Positions 1 through 10,150 of a DNA stretch of 54,728 nt are shown piece by piece. Under the pieces are notes generated by a model. The model made no database searches, was not told where the DNA came from, and was given only the letters and a program-made list of their open reading frames with translations. This DNA is from Prorocentrum cordatum (lineage: Eukaryota; Sar; Dinophyceae; Prorocentrales; Prorocentraceae). Every line of letters begins with the position of its first letter. The first letter of the stretch is position 1. The stretch spans positions 1 to 54,728 of the forward strand of contig CAUYUJ010006287.1 of assembly GCA_963575745.1 (NCBI GenBank), given 5' to 3'. A program made the position numbers and the translations under genes.

Positions 1-103
1 ACTTCCAGTGGAAATGCATGATCGCAGGGACCTGTGGAAAAGGAACTTTGTGGGAGGGTCTATTGCAACATCCTTGACGCGTCTTGGGCTTACACTGGCT
101 CTC
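1..103 (+). repeat. dispersed repeat R1, copy 1, running into (CTC)n
   Basis: This stretch is similar, at roughly three quarters of positions by eye, to 6484-6580. Shared blocks include TGGAAATG, GGGACCTGTG or GGGGCCTGTG, CAACATC and TTACACTGG. In both places the similarity stops where a (CTC)n run begins. The shared junction suggests a repeat family with a microsatellite tail, or a microsatellite grown from a fixed seed. No coding signal was recognised. Confidence 0.55.
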
Positions 104-240
104 CTCCTCCTCCTCCTCCTCCTCCTCCTCCTCCTCCTCCTCCTCCGCCTCGTCATCCTGCTCTTCCTCCCCTCCCCCCTCCTCCCCTCCCCCCCCTCCC
201 TCTCCCCGCCCCCCCCGCGCTCCTCCCCCTCCTTTGACTA
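102..240. repeat. (CTC)n microsatellite and C/T-rich tract
   Basis: About 15 near-perfect CTC units are followed by C-rich pyrimidine sequence. The leucine-, serine- or proline-rich reading frames here are products of the triplet repeat, not genes. Confidence 0.9.
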
Positions 241-243
241 CCT

Positions 244-395
244 ACCAGACCACCCCAACCCAACCCGAAGACCCGAATTTCGGGTTGGGGGGGGTACGGG
301 CTTCATGCGTGCTTTTCCCAGTGTTCCCCTATCCCCCCCCCCACTGGACATGGAGGGCAAATCGGAGCCTTCGGGTTGGGTTGGGGTGGTTTGGT
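244..395. mobile_element. small TIR element (MITE-like), 152 bp, family M5
   Basis: The left end at 244-270 begins ACCAGACCACCCCAACCC. The reverse complement of 369-395 begins ACCAAACCACCCCAACCC. The 27-bp ends match at 26 of 27 positions by eye. The interior is non-coding and itself contains a CCCGAA/TTCGGG inverted motif. No clear target-site duplication was seen and no second copy was found, so a chance or foldback inverted repeat remains possible. Confidence 0.6.
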
Positions 396-546
396 GGGTG
401 GTGATCCTTCCCTCCCCATTGGCTCCCCTCCCGCGTCTCTCACCTGAAGCTCCCCGCGCCCTCGCTGCTCGGGGTCCTCCCCGGGCTCCGGCAGTGCTGG
501 GGCGGCCGCGGGGGGAGCGACGGCGGGGGGCGGGGGGAAGGCCTGA

Positions 547-737
547 GTCGGGCCTGTCCCCCTACAGGGGGATTTTCGACGAAAAATCTAAAATACCCCA
601 AAAACATAATCAAACAATAATCCAAAAATAGTTTGGGGACGACTTTTTGAACATGTTTTAATCAACCATCTGGGGGCATTTTGGGGGTACTTTTTTGGGG
701 TTCGGCGAAAATCCTCCTGCAGGGGGACACGCCCGAC
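547..737. mobile_element. small TIR element (MITE-like), family M1 copy 1, 191 bp
   Basis: The left end begins GTCGGGCCTGTCCCCCTACA. The right end, reverse-complemented, begins GTCGGGCGTGTCCCCCTGCA. Similarity continues inward for about 60 bp through TACCCC-AAAA blocks on both sides. The interior is AT-richer than the surroundings. Related copies lie at 50194-50347 and 53378-53549, with a half copy near 1390-1427. There is no coding capacity, so it would need a transposase supplied elsewhere. Confidence 0.8.
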
Positions 738-867
738 AGAAGCGAAGGCAGGGGGCGACTTCCAGGCTGCGCCCAGACGAGCCTCGCCTCCGCGGCTGGA
801 TCCGCCTCGGAACCCAGGTCAGAGCGCTGCCCGATTCTTGACGGTCCGTCGCGCCGCCGCCGCCGCC

Positions 868-920
868 GCCGAGGAGGAGGAGGAGGAGGAGGAGGAGGAG
901 GAGGAGGAGGAGGAGGAGGA
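868..920. repeat. (GAG)n microsatellite
   Basis: This is a near-pure GAG run preceded by a short CCG run. It produces poly-Glu, poly-Arg or poly-Gly frames on one strand and poly-Ser on the other. No gene is supported. Confidence 0.9.
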
Positions 921-1375
921 AGCGAGGAAACGGCGGCGAACGCGCAGGCGGGAGAGAGGCCGGGGCCGACGGGACGAAGCATGCGGGCGGGCAGGTGGGC
1001 GGGCATGCTCGTCTTCTTGGGGTGCTCTCCCCCAGCCCCAGGGACCGTCAGAGGACGGCCCGCAGGATGAAACGCCGGTCCCGCCAGGGAGGAGTCGAGG
1101 CCGCTGCGAAGAAGACACGAGGTCCAGGGAGCGCGGTCGAGCACACAGCTCTGGTGTCCTGGGGGGCCAGACAGGGCGCAGCGTGCGCTTGCGAATGTCA
1201 GATCTGGGCGGCGCGAAAAGATAGTGGCTGGATGCCTGTCATCGTTCTCGACAACTGGCGGCCGTTTCCAGCCCGCCCCTGGGAAGTGGTCGGAGCCCCG
1301 GGGGCTGACGTCGGGAGCAAAAGTGCAACGTCGGAAGAGAGGGCACGAGAGGAACAGGTATCGGACGCTTTCTTT

Positions 1376-1427
1376 TGACTGTTCTTGGGTATTCCCCCTG
1401 CAGGAGGGACGTGCCCGGCTTGAGACT
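1376..1427. mobile_element. isolated end of TIR family M1
   Basis: The stretch containing CCCCCTGCAGGAGGGACGTG and then CCCGGCTTGAGACTG matches the right end of the copy at 50194-50347, including bases outside the core TIR (CTTGAGACT). No partner end was found nearby, so this is a truncated or solo end. It is informative because it suggests the true terminus reaches about 10 bp beyond GCCCGAC. Confidence 0.5.
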
Positions 1428-1637
1428 GCCCTTGCTGCTGGCCTTGCTGCTTCGGCCTCGGCGCCCTGGGGCTGCTGCCGGGCCCCGCGGCGCGCAGAAC
1501 CAAGCCCCGCGGCGCGAGAGGCCGGCCCCCCCCCCCTGTTGCTCGGCGCTCCCCCCCCGGCGGCTGGAGAGATGTCGACCGCGAAGGGGTCGTAGCCTTG
1601 GCCGCGCGGGGCGCCCCCGGGCCCCGCCCAGAACCGA

Positions 1638-1990
1638 GGACCCTCCTCCTCCTCCTCCTCCTCCTCCTCCTCCTACTCCCCTCATTCGCCTACTCCTCCT
1701 CCCTCCTCCTCCGCCGCCTCCACCTCCTCACAACTGCCGCTCCGGTCTTGGAACCTCCTGACTCCACCGCCTCCTCCTCCTCCTCCTCCTCCTCCTCCTC
1801 CTCTCCGCACATCTGGGCCCCTCCCCATCCGCTCTCCACCTCCTCCTCCCCCCATCCTCCTCCTCCTCCACCGCCTCCTCCGCTCCTCCTCCCGCCACCT
1901 CCTCCTCCTCCGCCTCCCCTCCTCCTCCTCCTCCTCCTCCTCCTCCTCCTCCTCCCCGACGCCGACGCCGCCCGCGGCGACGGCCGACTT
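1638..1990. repeat. CTC/CCG-rich microsatellite cluster
   Basis: Four blocks of CTC or CTCCGC triplets are separated by short unique C-rich pieces. Long frames across it on either strand are triplet-repeat artefacts. Confidence 0.85.
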
Positions 1991-3230
1991 CCTCGATGTC
2001 TCTTGGGGCAGGAAATGGGAGAGAACATCTGGAGTCAACAGCACGCGCCGCGTGCGGGGCACGAACCAGGAAGCGGTCGCCGCCGTCTTCCTCGCCCAAC
2101 GCATGGAAGAGAAGCAGTCACCGACCTCATCGTCGTTTGGCCCAAATCCACTCAGGAAGGCCAGTCTTTCGAGCTGCCCCCCGCCGTGGCGAGGAGAAGC
2201 CCGGAGAAGCCACGACGCCGCCGTCGACGGGGACGGCGACCGACAGACCTGCAGCGACGGCGGCGCCCGCCCGACCGACCGACCGACTCCCCCGCCGAGG
2301 TGGACGCGCGAGGCCCTGGTTGCTGCTCACCGGAGGCCCCCGGAGGCCCCTCGGAGGCACCTGCCGGCGTCCGAGAGGCCTCCATCCAGAGTTGCCGCAG
2401 AGGAGCAGGCAACCGTCAGAAGCGCGTACGCCTACGGATCCTCGACCCCGCAGAAGGCCCACGGCGGGGAGCACCTCGAAAGCCCAGCGGACCGGCAGCG
2501 GCACACCGAAACCGACTGCAGGCCAACGTGCCGAGGGCAGCCAAGAGAAGGGCGCCGCGGCGCAGCAGCGGACCCAGCCGAGTCGACCGAGCGCGGCCGA
2601 CTGCGGCGCAGCCGGACCGACCGGACCGGGGACACCCGTGGAGCCTCGGCCTCGGGTGCGCCGAAGAGGGGGGGCCATGAAGAGGGGGTCAGCGCATCGT
2701 GGCCAGAGGCACGAGCGCGGACAAAGGGGGGGGGGACAGGGCCCGCGCGTGCAGAGACGAGGGGGCAACGAGGGCCAGGGGCCACGAGATCCGGGGGAGT
2801 CCATGGCCCCAGGCCCCCGGGCCACGAGATCCCCTGCCCTGCTCCTGTCTTCCCCCAGGCTGCGAGCACACTGGTGCTGGCCGATGTGACGCAGATGCCA
2901 CAAGTGAAGTCTGGAGCCTCCTCGAGAGCGATCGCCGCAGCCGAAAAGGACGAGCTCGTTCTATCACTGTGTCGTCCAGCCCCCCCCCTTGCTCCTCGAC
3001 TCCCTCTCCGACGCCCCCGACGACCTCGAGGCTCGATTCGTCATCGTCGATGCTCGATCCTCAGTCCTCGGGCGGTGCCCCCCTTCCCCCCCGTCCCCCC
3101 CCGCCCCCCGCCCCCCCCCTCCCCCCCCCCCCCGGGGGAGCAAGCCCCGCCCGGCGGTCGCCCCCGCCACTCCTCTCGTCAGCTACGAGCCCCAAGCGCT
3201 CCTGCCTCGCAGACAGAGGCAGGGGGAGGC
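1990..3230. other. GC-rich stretch without a recognisable gene
   Basis: Overlapping frames of 250 to 420 codons are open on both strands, as expected in very GC-rich DNA. None shows a family motif; all are Arg/Pro/Gly/Ala-rich. Short ACCGACCGACC and GGGCCACGAGATCC repeats are visible, the latter twice near 2780-2830. I see no supportable gene. Confidence 0.5.
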
Positions 3231-4010
3231 GGGATCGTCCTCCATCCTCGATCCTCGATCCTCGATCCTCGACCCTCGGTCGTTTACATCGTCCGAGGCG
3301 ATTTTGGGACTTGATATCCTGGCCCACCTATTCCTCACTCCCCCTCTTCGACGGCCCCGACGCCTTTGACTCTCGATCCGTCGTCGCCGATGCTCGACCC
3401 TCGATCCTCGCTCCCATTCCGTGATCGCCGTCCGAGGCAGCCTCCGCCATGCACGATCCTCGATCCTCGATCCTCGATCCATCGTCGTCGATTCGCGACC
3501 CTTGACCCTCGGCCCATCGTCGTGGATCCTCGATCCTCGATCCTCGCTCGCCGATCCTCGCTCGCCGATCCTCGGCCATCAGTCCTCGGTGCGTGGTGGT
3601 CGGTACTAGACCCTCGGTCGTCGATCCTTGACCCGCGATCCTCGGCCATGTCGTCGTCGACCCCCGATCCTGACCCAATCAGACAATCAAGCCGGACGAC
3701 CGGAGGGCGTCGGTGCATTTCTGCCAGCGTCGGGAGAGTAGTTCGTCCTTGGCGGGACTCTTCTGAACCGAACCGACGACCGACGAGGTGCATGCAGAGA
3801 GGTGTTGGGGCATGGCCCCGACGCGTGAGCAAGAAGTCATAATGGCCTGGGCTTTCCAGGTTTGGAGATACCGCCTGCGAAAAGGTCAGGAGAGCAGTCG
3901 AACCTCGACCCTCGGTCGTCGTCTTCGTCGGACGTCGGTCGTCGGTCGTCCGCTGGTCGTCGGTCGTCATCGGTAGTCGGTCGTCGGTCCGTCGGTCGTC
4001 GGTGGTCTCG

Positions 4011-4067
<57 letters not shown>

Positions 4068-5290
4068 CGAGGCGGCCTCCGACCATGATCTCCCCATCCC
4101 CTTTCCTCGCCGACCCTCTTCGATGCCCACGGCACCCTCGATCCTCGATCCATCGTCGCCGATGCTCGACCCTCGATTGTCCGTCGTCGACAAAAGCCCG
4201 TCGTCATCGTCGTCGCCGTCGACGTCGGCCCTCGATCCTCGATCGTCATCGTCGATCCTCTACCATCGATCGTCGTCGTCGCTACCGTCGATTCTCGGTC
4301 GTCGTCGTGGATCCTCGATCATCGCCATCGCCGTCGACATCGTCGTCGCCGTTTTCGTCGTCGTCGTCGATTCACAACCGCCGTAGTCTCGTCATTGCCG
4401 TCGTCGGCGTCGATCCTCGACCGTCGTCGCCACTTCTCGATTCACGAATGTCGTCGTCGCCGTCGTCGTCGTCGATCCTTGATCATCGATCCTCGATCCT
4501 CGTCGTCGTCAATGTCAAACCTCGATCGTTGTCGTCGGTCCTCGATTGTCGTATCGTCGTCAGCGTCGTAATCGTCGTTTTGGTCGATCCTCGATGGTCG
4601 TCTTTGATCCTCGATCGTCGTCGTCGTCGATTCTCGATCCTCGTCGTCGCACACCGATCGCGTCGTCGTCGATTCTCGATCGTCGTCATCGTCGTCGTCG
4701 ATCCTCGATCGTCGTTGTCGACCCTTGATCGTCGTCACCGACCCTTGATCCTCGCCGTCGTTCCTCAATCGCCGTCGTCGTCGATCCTTGATTTTCGTCG
4801 TCGTCGTCGATCCTCGATCGTCGTCGTCCATCCTCGATTGTCGTCGTCGATCTTCGATGGTCGTCGTCATCGTCGACCCTCGATCGTCACCATCGATCCT
4901 CGATCGTCGTCGTCGCCATCGTCGATCCTCGATCGTCGTCGTCGGTCCTCGATTGTCTTACCGTCATCGCAGTCGTAATCGTCGTTCTCGTCGATCCTCG
5001 ATCCATGTCGTCGTCGTTGTCGTCGACCCTCGTCGTCGTTACTCAATCGTCATCGTCGTCGACCCTCGATCGTCGTCGTGGTCGACCCTCGATCGTCGTC
5101 GTCGTCGTCGTCTTCGTCGCGGTCGTCGTCGTCGTCGATCCTCGATCGTGATCGTCGTCACTCCTCGATCGTCGCCGCCGATCCTCGGTCGTCGTCGTCG
5201 TCGTCACCGATCCTCGAACGCCGTGGTCGTCGTGGTCGTCGTCGTGGATCCTCGATCGTCGTCGTCGTCGTCGTCGACGTCGCTGTCTGA
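3230..5290. repeat. CTCGATC heptamer and GTC/TCG trinucleotide array, about 2 kb
   Basis: At the left the sequence is a 7-bp repeat, CTCGATC, at 3238-3275 and in later blocks. It grades into GATCGTCGTCGTC mixtures and pure (GTC)n at 4019-4068. The interruption at 3655-3890 is unique sequence. Translations read as S-I-L-D-P-R-S-S repeats on one strand and D-R-G-S-R-I-E on the other. Both are period artefacts. Confidence 0.85.
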
Positions 5291-5480
5291 GACGGCCTCC
5301 GCGGTGCACCGCCACTTGCACGCCGTCCACGAAGACCCAGCACTCCCAGTCGCACGCGCCGACGTGCAGCAGCACTCGCGCCCATCGGCCGGGTGCCTCC
5401 CACTTCTGTGCTTCTGCTGCCGTGGGGAGGGCCTTTCGCGGAGCACTTTGCTTTCTGGTCCCGTAGCCTTCTTCTTCTTG
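5289..5480 (-). CDS. possible isolated coding exon, function unknown
   Basis: Between two repeat tracts the minus strand has a unique 190-bp piece whose translation looks protein-like: K-W-E-A-P-G-R-W-A-R-V-L-L-H-V, then CDWECWVFVDGVQVAVHRGG. The alternation of hydrophobic residues with W, C and D, and a VFVDG turn, resembles a beta-strand segment of a lectin- or LamG-like fold. That is an impression only. No start codon, splice site or neighbouring exon could be identified. It may be a gene fragment embedded in repeats. Confidence 0.25.
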
Positions 5481-5489
5481 TTCGGTCGC

Positions 5490-5735
5490 AGCTTCTCAAT
5501 CATCCTCTCTCCTCCCTCCTCCCTTCTCCCTTTTGGCCTCCTCCTCTTCCTCCCCCCCATCCTCCTCCTCCTCCTCCTCCTATCCTCCTCCTCCTCCTCC
5601 TCGCTCCTCCTCCTCCCCCTCCCCCTCCTCCTCCTCCTCCTCCCCCTCCTCCTCCTCCTCCTCCTGCTCCTCCTCCTCCTCGTCCTCCTCCTCCTCCTCC
5701 GACTCCTCCTGCTCATCCTCCTCCATTCCTTTTCT
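5490..5735. repeat. (CTC)n microsatellite
   Basis: These are long CTC runs with occasional CTG, CTA and CGT interruptions. The 110-residue Glu-rich frame on the minus strand is the translation of the repeat. Confidence 0.9.
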
Positions 5736-5849
5736 TTCTAAATCACTTCTTCCTGTCGCGCCCCGAGGCCAGTTTTTAGGGCGGACCGGGCGTTCCGCCT
5801 GAGACTTCTTTACCATTTCTGACACTGAAGCTTCAACGTTGGCAACAAT

Positions 5850-6260
5850 GTCACAAATGGAGGGCGGGTCGTTTTCTTCAAAGTGTGGCTCTCGCCTTAG
5901 CGCCGCGCGCATTTGTTTAAGACATTACCGATTGAGGGCGGGTCGTTTTCAAAATGTGGCTCTCGCCTTAGCGCCGCGCACATTCGTTTTAAACAATTTC
6001 AAGAATTTTGCGGATTGAGGGGAACCCGTTTTCAAAATGTGTCTCTCGCCTTAGCGCGGCGCACATTCGCTTTAAACATTTGCAAGGGTTTCACGGCTCC
6101 TTTTCAAAATGTGGCCCTCGTCCCAGCGCCGCGCACATTCGTTTTGTTCCAAACAATTACAAGAGCTTCACGGATTGAGGGCGGTTCCATTTCAGAATGT
6201 GGCTCCCGCCTAAGCGCCGCTCACATTCGTTAATACAATTTGCAAGAGCTTCACGGGTTC
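5850..6260. repeat. degenerate satellite, five copies of about 72-88 bp
   Basis: The core AATGTGGCTCTCGCCTTAGC, followed by GCCGCGCACATTCG and a TTTAAACAATTTCAAG-type tail, recurs at about 5881, 5953, 6035, 6108 and 6196. Spacings of 72, 82, 73 and 88 bp reflect small indels. Unit length is not a multiple of three and translations do not agree between copies, so it is not coding. Confidence 0.8.
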
Positions 6261-6580
6261 TCATGTTTAAAATACCAGAAATTGTGTTTGTAAGGATTCA
6301 GGATTATGAGGGTGCAACAATTATGTTCGTTCGCGGTGTTGAAATCCCAAGAACGGCGTTCTGGCACGATTCAATATCAGCAAAACGCAACAGTCAGATT
6401 GATCCGTGGCGTTGGAATCGCGAGAGCAATGCTTTGGCATGCTTCAGGGTCTTCGAACGGCTGTGTTCCAACGAGGCAGCTCCCTCTATGGAAATGAACC
6501 ATTGTAGGGGCCTGTGAAGAGGAAGCTTGGAGGGAGGGTTCATTCCAACATCTTTGATGACTCTTGGGTTTACACTGGTC
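6261..6580 (+). repeat. unique segment, then dispersed repeat R1 copy 2 (6484-6580)
   Basis: 6261-6483 is unique, less GC-rich sequence with a frame of about 106 codons but no recognised motif. From 6484 it matches the start of the window (1-103) and ends the same way, in TTTACACTGG followed by (CTC)n. This supports R1 being a repeat whose edge is a CTC tract. Confidence 0.5.
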
Positions 6581-7420
6581 CTCCTCCTCCTCCTCCTCCT
6601 CCTCCTCCCTCCTCCCCTCGTCCCCTCCCCTCCTCATCCCTCCTCCTTGCTCCTCCCTCCTGCTCCTCCTGCTCCTCCTCCTGCTCCTCCTGTTCCTCCT
6701 CCTGTTCCCTCCCTCCTGCCCCAACTCCCCTCCTGCTCCTGTTCCTCCTGCTCCCTCCTCCTCCTCCTCCTCCTCCTCCTCCTCCTCCTCCTCCTCCTCC
6801 TCGCTCCTCATCACCGTTCCCCCCTCTCCATTCGTCTTGTCACCCCTGGTCGAGGAGGAGGAGGAGGAGGAGGAGGAGGAGGAGGAGGAGGAGGAGGCGG
6901 AGAAAGATTAGGAGGACCGCGGCGAGGCGGACGAGCAGGAGGAGGAGGAGGAGGAGGAGGAGCAGGACGACGACGACCATGGCGAGGTTTTCCTTTTGGG
7001 CCTGGAGCAGCCGAATTGTTCCCGCGCGTCGGGGGGACCCTGGGCCCTTGGAGCTGTGCCCGCGTCAACTAGCACGCCCACGTCGGCCCTCGCTGGGAGA
7101 AGCTCCTCCTCCTCCTCCTCCTCCTCCTCCTCCTCTCCCTCCTCATCCTCCGCCTCGTCGTCGTCGTCGTCGTCGTCGTCCTCGTCATCGTCCTCGTCTC
7201 ATCTCATCCATTTCTCATCATCCTCAATCCATCTTCCTTCTCTCATCCTCCCTCCTCTCCTCCTCATCCCCTCCTCCTCCTCCTCCGACTCCACATCCTC
7301 CTCCTCCGCCTCCTCCTCCTCCTCCTCCTCCTCCTCCTCCTCCTCCTCCTCCTCCTCCTCCCTCTTTGATTATTATCATCCTCCTTTCCTTCTCCCTCTT
7401 CCCTACTCCTGCTCCACATA
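6577..7420. repeat. CTC / GAG / GTC microsatellite cluster
   Basis: Pyrimidine-strand blocks lie at 6577-6810, 7100-7136, 7153-7190 (GTC) and 7260-7362. A purine-strand block lies at 6852-6975. The switch from CTC to GAG on the same strand (6805 to 6852) makes an imperfect inverted repeat that could form a triplex or hairpin. No gene is supported. Confidence 0.85.
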
Positions 7421-7830
7421 ACCTGTTCCTCCTCCATCTTCCCCTGGGCACTGCAAGCCTCCGCGGCACCACGCGCCTGCTCAGCCTGACGAGCAAACAA
7501 ACGATGCTACGAGGAGGAAAAGAGGGCAGCAGGAGTTCAGCTTGTTGACGGCGGCTTTCATGCTGGGAGCCTCTGAGGACCTCTTCCTTCCTCGTCCTCT
7601 CTTTCCTCATCCTCCCCCCGCGTGCCCGCCCCTCTCCCGCACAGCTCCTCCCCCGCCTTCCCGCTTGCATCCTCGCTCTTCAGTGGACTCCCCCCCGGTG
7701 GTAGCCCCGGACCTCTCCAGAAGCATCGAGGGGCCCGCAAAAAAAGCCCCCTGGCTTTTCAAGATAAGTGGCCCGCGGACGGCCGCTCTGCGAAAACGGC
7801 GGGAGTCCAAGGTGGCCCCCTCTCCAGGGG
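7420..7830. other. unique spacer, no gene recognised
   Basis: This is ordinary mixed sequence between two microsatellite clusters. It holds several short overlapping frames but no motif, repeat or structural signal that I recognise. Confidence 0.4.
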
Positions 7831-7834
7831 ACGA

Positions 7835-7920
7835 GGGGGAGGAGGAGGAGGAGGAGGAGGAGGAGGAGGAGGAGGAGGAGGAGGAGGAGGAGGAGGAGGA
7901 GGAGGAGAAGGAGGAGGAGA
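7835..7920. repeat. (GAG)n microsatellite
   Basis: About 25 GAG units run with a single AAG near the end. Confidence 0.9.
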
Positions 7921-8021
7921 ACCGCAGAAATCGCTCCTACTGCTACCAACTAGTCACAGCTGCCCCCCCGCAGGCAAAAAAGCCTGTTGATACACCGCGC
8001 AAGGTCCAGAAAGGCAATCAT

Positions 8022-8140
8022 CAGGTTGGGGGGATGGGTTGGGAGGATACGGGGCACGACTGTGTAATAAAAACGCTCGACGTACGCGATAATACGGATG
8101 ATCTGACCATCTCTCCCAATCCCATCCTCCCCACCCGATA
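8022..8140. mobile_element. possible small TIR element, gapped ends, family M6
   Basis: The left end GGTTGGGGGGATGGGTTGGG pairs with the reverse complement of 8109-8136, GGGTGGGGAGGATGGGATTGG, if two or three gaps are allowed. The interior (about 60 bp) is AT-richer and non-coding. The ends are G-rich and low in complexity, so the pairing may be fortuitous. Confidence 0.35.
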
Positions 8141-8551
8141 CACGTCGGTCGGAAGAAACATGAAGTAGGAAGGCGGATCAAGTAGATTGTGTTCAGGCCC
8201 TCCTGGTGTACATCAGAGCACAGCAAAAGCAGATCGATTCTCGAAGTATAGGAAGCCGCTCAAAGTATATTCGGGTCTGGGAATCTAGAAATACCGAATT
8301 ATTTCAATGACCAGCGTGTAACTGTCGTTCTGAAATAAAAGAAGCGGATCAAACATAGACTGTTGGTTTCTTTGTGCGGATTTCTTGCATCTGCACCAGA
8401 CCCCCCTCCCTGGCGCGCGGAGCGCGCCAGGGGCGGCGCCGGAGGCGCCGCCAGGGGGGCCCAGCGCGGATCCAAGAAATCCGCGCGGAGCGCCGAACAG
8501 TTTATGCTTATGGCGTGTTTTTCCCCTTCGAGTACGACTGTCTTTCTGCAA

Positions 8552-8834
8552 TGTGGTCTCTCTCTCTCTCTCTCTCTTGGGCGCCCGAGTTATCCGGGGT
8601 AACTCGGGTCCGGGGTAACTCGGGTTTGGATTCCCGGAAAAGGAACCCGAGTTAGCCCTGACCCGAGTTATCCCTGATGATTCGGGGCTCTGGACGCCCG
8701 AGTTATCCGGGGTAACTCGGGTCCGGGGTAACTCGGGTTTGGATTCCCGAAAAACGAACCCGAGTTATCCCCGACCCGAGTTACCCCTGATGATTCGGGG
8801 CTCTGACTCTCTCTCTCTCTTCTCTCTCCTCTCT
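8552..8834. repeat. 113-bp tandem duplication of AACTCGGG hairpins between (CT)n runs
   Basis: Unit 1 starts at 8582 and unit 2 at 8695, each about 113 bp and nearly identical, flanked by (CT)n at 8556-8578 and 8807-8834. Each unit contains CCCGAGTTATCCGGGGTAAC followed by TCGGGT, an inverted repeat. Another ACCCGAGTT/AACTCGGGT pair lies further on, so each unit can fold into stem-loops of 9-11 bp. No coding frame is conserved. Confidence 0.85.
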
Positions 8835-9006
8835 TGCTGGGGGTAGGCGGTGGTCACAGCCGCGCCTCGACCTCGTCGCGGCGCGCCCTGTGCTCCGCCG
8901 TCCGCCGCACGGCCACCCGCCTCGTTGCCCCCCCTGGTGGCCAGGGGGCTCTCAAGAAGGGCAGCCCGCGGAGGACCTCCCAGCCAAAACGCTGTGGCGC
9001 ACAGCG

Positions 9007-9350
9007 TCAACCACCTCCTCTGAGAGGGAGGAAAACTACTGATACCGCCAACCTTCCCTCGTCTTCCGCTTTTTGGGCCTCCTGGGAGGCCCTCGTCGCC
9101 ACCGCTGGAGTCGCCTCGAAAACCTTGTCAGAACGCACCCCGGGAGAGGTCCAGGCAGCAATAATGGTATAGATACCTTTCGGTTTCCCCATCCTCGCCC
9201 CCTTCCGGAGGAGGGCCGACGCTTCGTGCAGGATAGGACGAGAGCGGCCCACGCCGCTGGGTTGGCCGAGGCCGAGGTGGCCCAGAACACCGGGTCGAAA
9301 CCGCCGGCAACTTGCAGCGAGTCTGGAGCCACACCTCCGATGTCCTGCAT
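9007..9350 (-). other. possible decayed coding fragment
   Basis: Two overlapping minus-strand frames read plausibly like protein in adjoining parts: SLQVAGGFDPVFWATSASAN near 9300, and KPKGIYTIIAAWTSPGVRSD near 9160. A frameshift would be needed to join them. No family was recognised, and there is no start codon or splice evidence. Equally it could be chance open frame in GC-rich DNA. Confidence 0.2.
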
Positions 9351-9522
9351 TTTCGATGCGGAGTATGGACCTCTCGACCCGCTCCCAGCCGCCAGCTCTT
9401 CGCCCCCCTCACCGTTCCCGAGCAGCCCTGGAGCCCAGCGGCGGCCCTCGGAGGCCGCAGGCGGCGAAAAACCGCTTGCTCGCGCTTGCCCTGTCGGATT
9501 CCATGGAGCCCTGGGGGGGATC

Positions 9523-9651
9523 TCGCCATCGCTCGGACGTCCATTCCCTGTGCTTTTTTCGGCGTCGTGCGTGGTTTTTTCGCCAAATGATCAAGGATGC
9601 TCCTCGATGGTCCTCGCCAAAGGAAAAATGCACACGTCCGAACGATGCCAA
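9523..9651. mobile_element. MITE-like element, family M2 copy 1, 129 bp, with target-site-like flanks
   Basis: The ends read GCCATCGCTCGGACGT on the left and, reverse-complemented, GGCATCGTTCGGACGTGT on the right. The same 7-mer GGGGATC lies immediately outside both ends (9516-9522 and 9652-9658), consistent with a target-site duplication. A second copy at 27666-27797 is about 90% identical throughout by eye, again with matching flanks. It is non-coding. TIRs with a flanking repeat of about 7 bp would fit hAT- or Mutator-like mobilisation, but no transposase is visible. Confidence 0.8.
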
Positions 9652-10150
9652 GGGGATCCGCCCAGACAGAGTCCAGTCGCCCACGGCCTCCAGGCGGTGG
9701 CGCTGGCTCCCCAGACCCGCTCTGCAAGGCTGGGGGCGGGGGGGCGGGCGGGGGGCCCTTGGCCGACGTGCCTTTCCCCCAGCCGAGGACTGCACCGAAG
9801 GGGCCCTCGCGGAGATGGAAAGATCTGGCGGGAGTCCCGGGCCGAGCTCGGTGGCCGCCCGGCTGGGCTCCCGGGTGCCCGGGCTCCTGGGACCCAGACC
9901 TCCGACGTCGTGATTTTTTCACAACGTCGACCCCAGAGGTCTGGACCCCTTCCCCGGGACCGGTTTCTCATCCTGAGGCGTTTTTTGACGGTCCCGGGGC
10001 CCGGCGAGGGCCCCCTGAGGCCGAAAATTGCTAAAAACCGCCGTCTTGATTTTTTCATTGCGTTGGATCTACGGGCTCCTGGGATCTCGCATATTCCCCA
10101 CTGGCTCCGGGCCGATCTGGGTGGGCGACTGGGTGCCCGGGTGCCCGGGT
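9652..10150. other. GC-rich unique sequence, no gene recognised
   Basis: A 469-codon plus-strand frame spans 9073-10482. It runs straight through the M2 element and into the inverted-repeat arm, so it is not a conserved gene. Direct repeats of GGTGCCCGGG(C/T) type occur at about 9865-9890 and 10130-10160. Confidence 0.45.
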
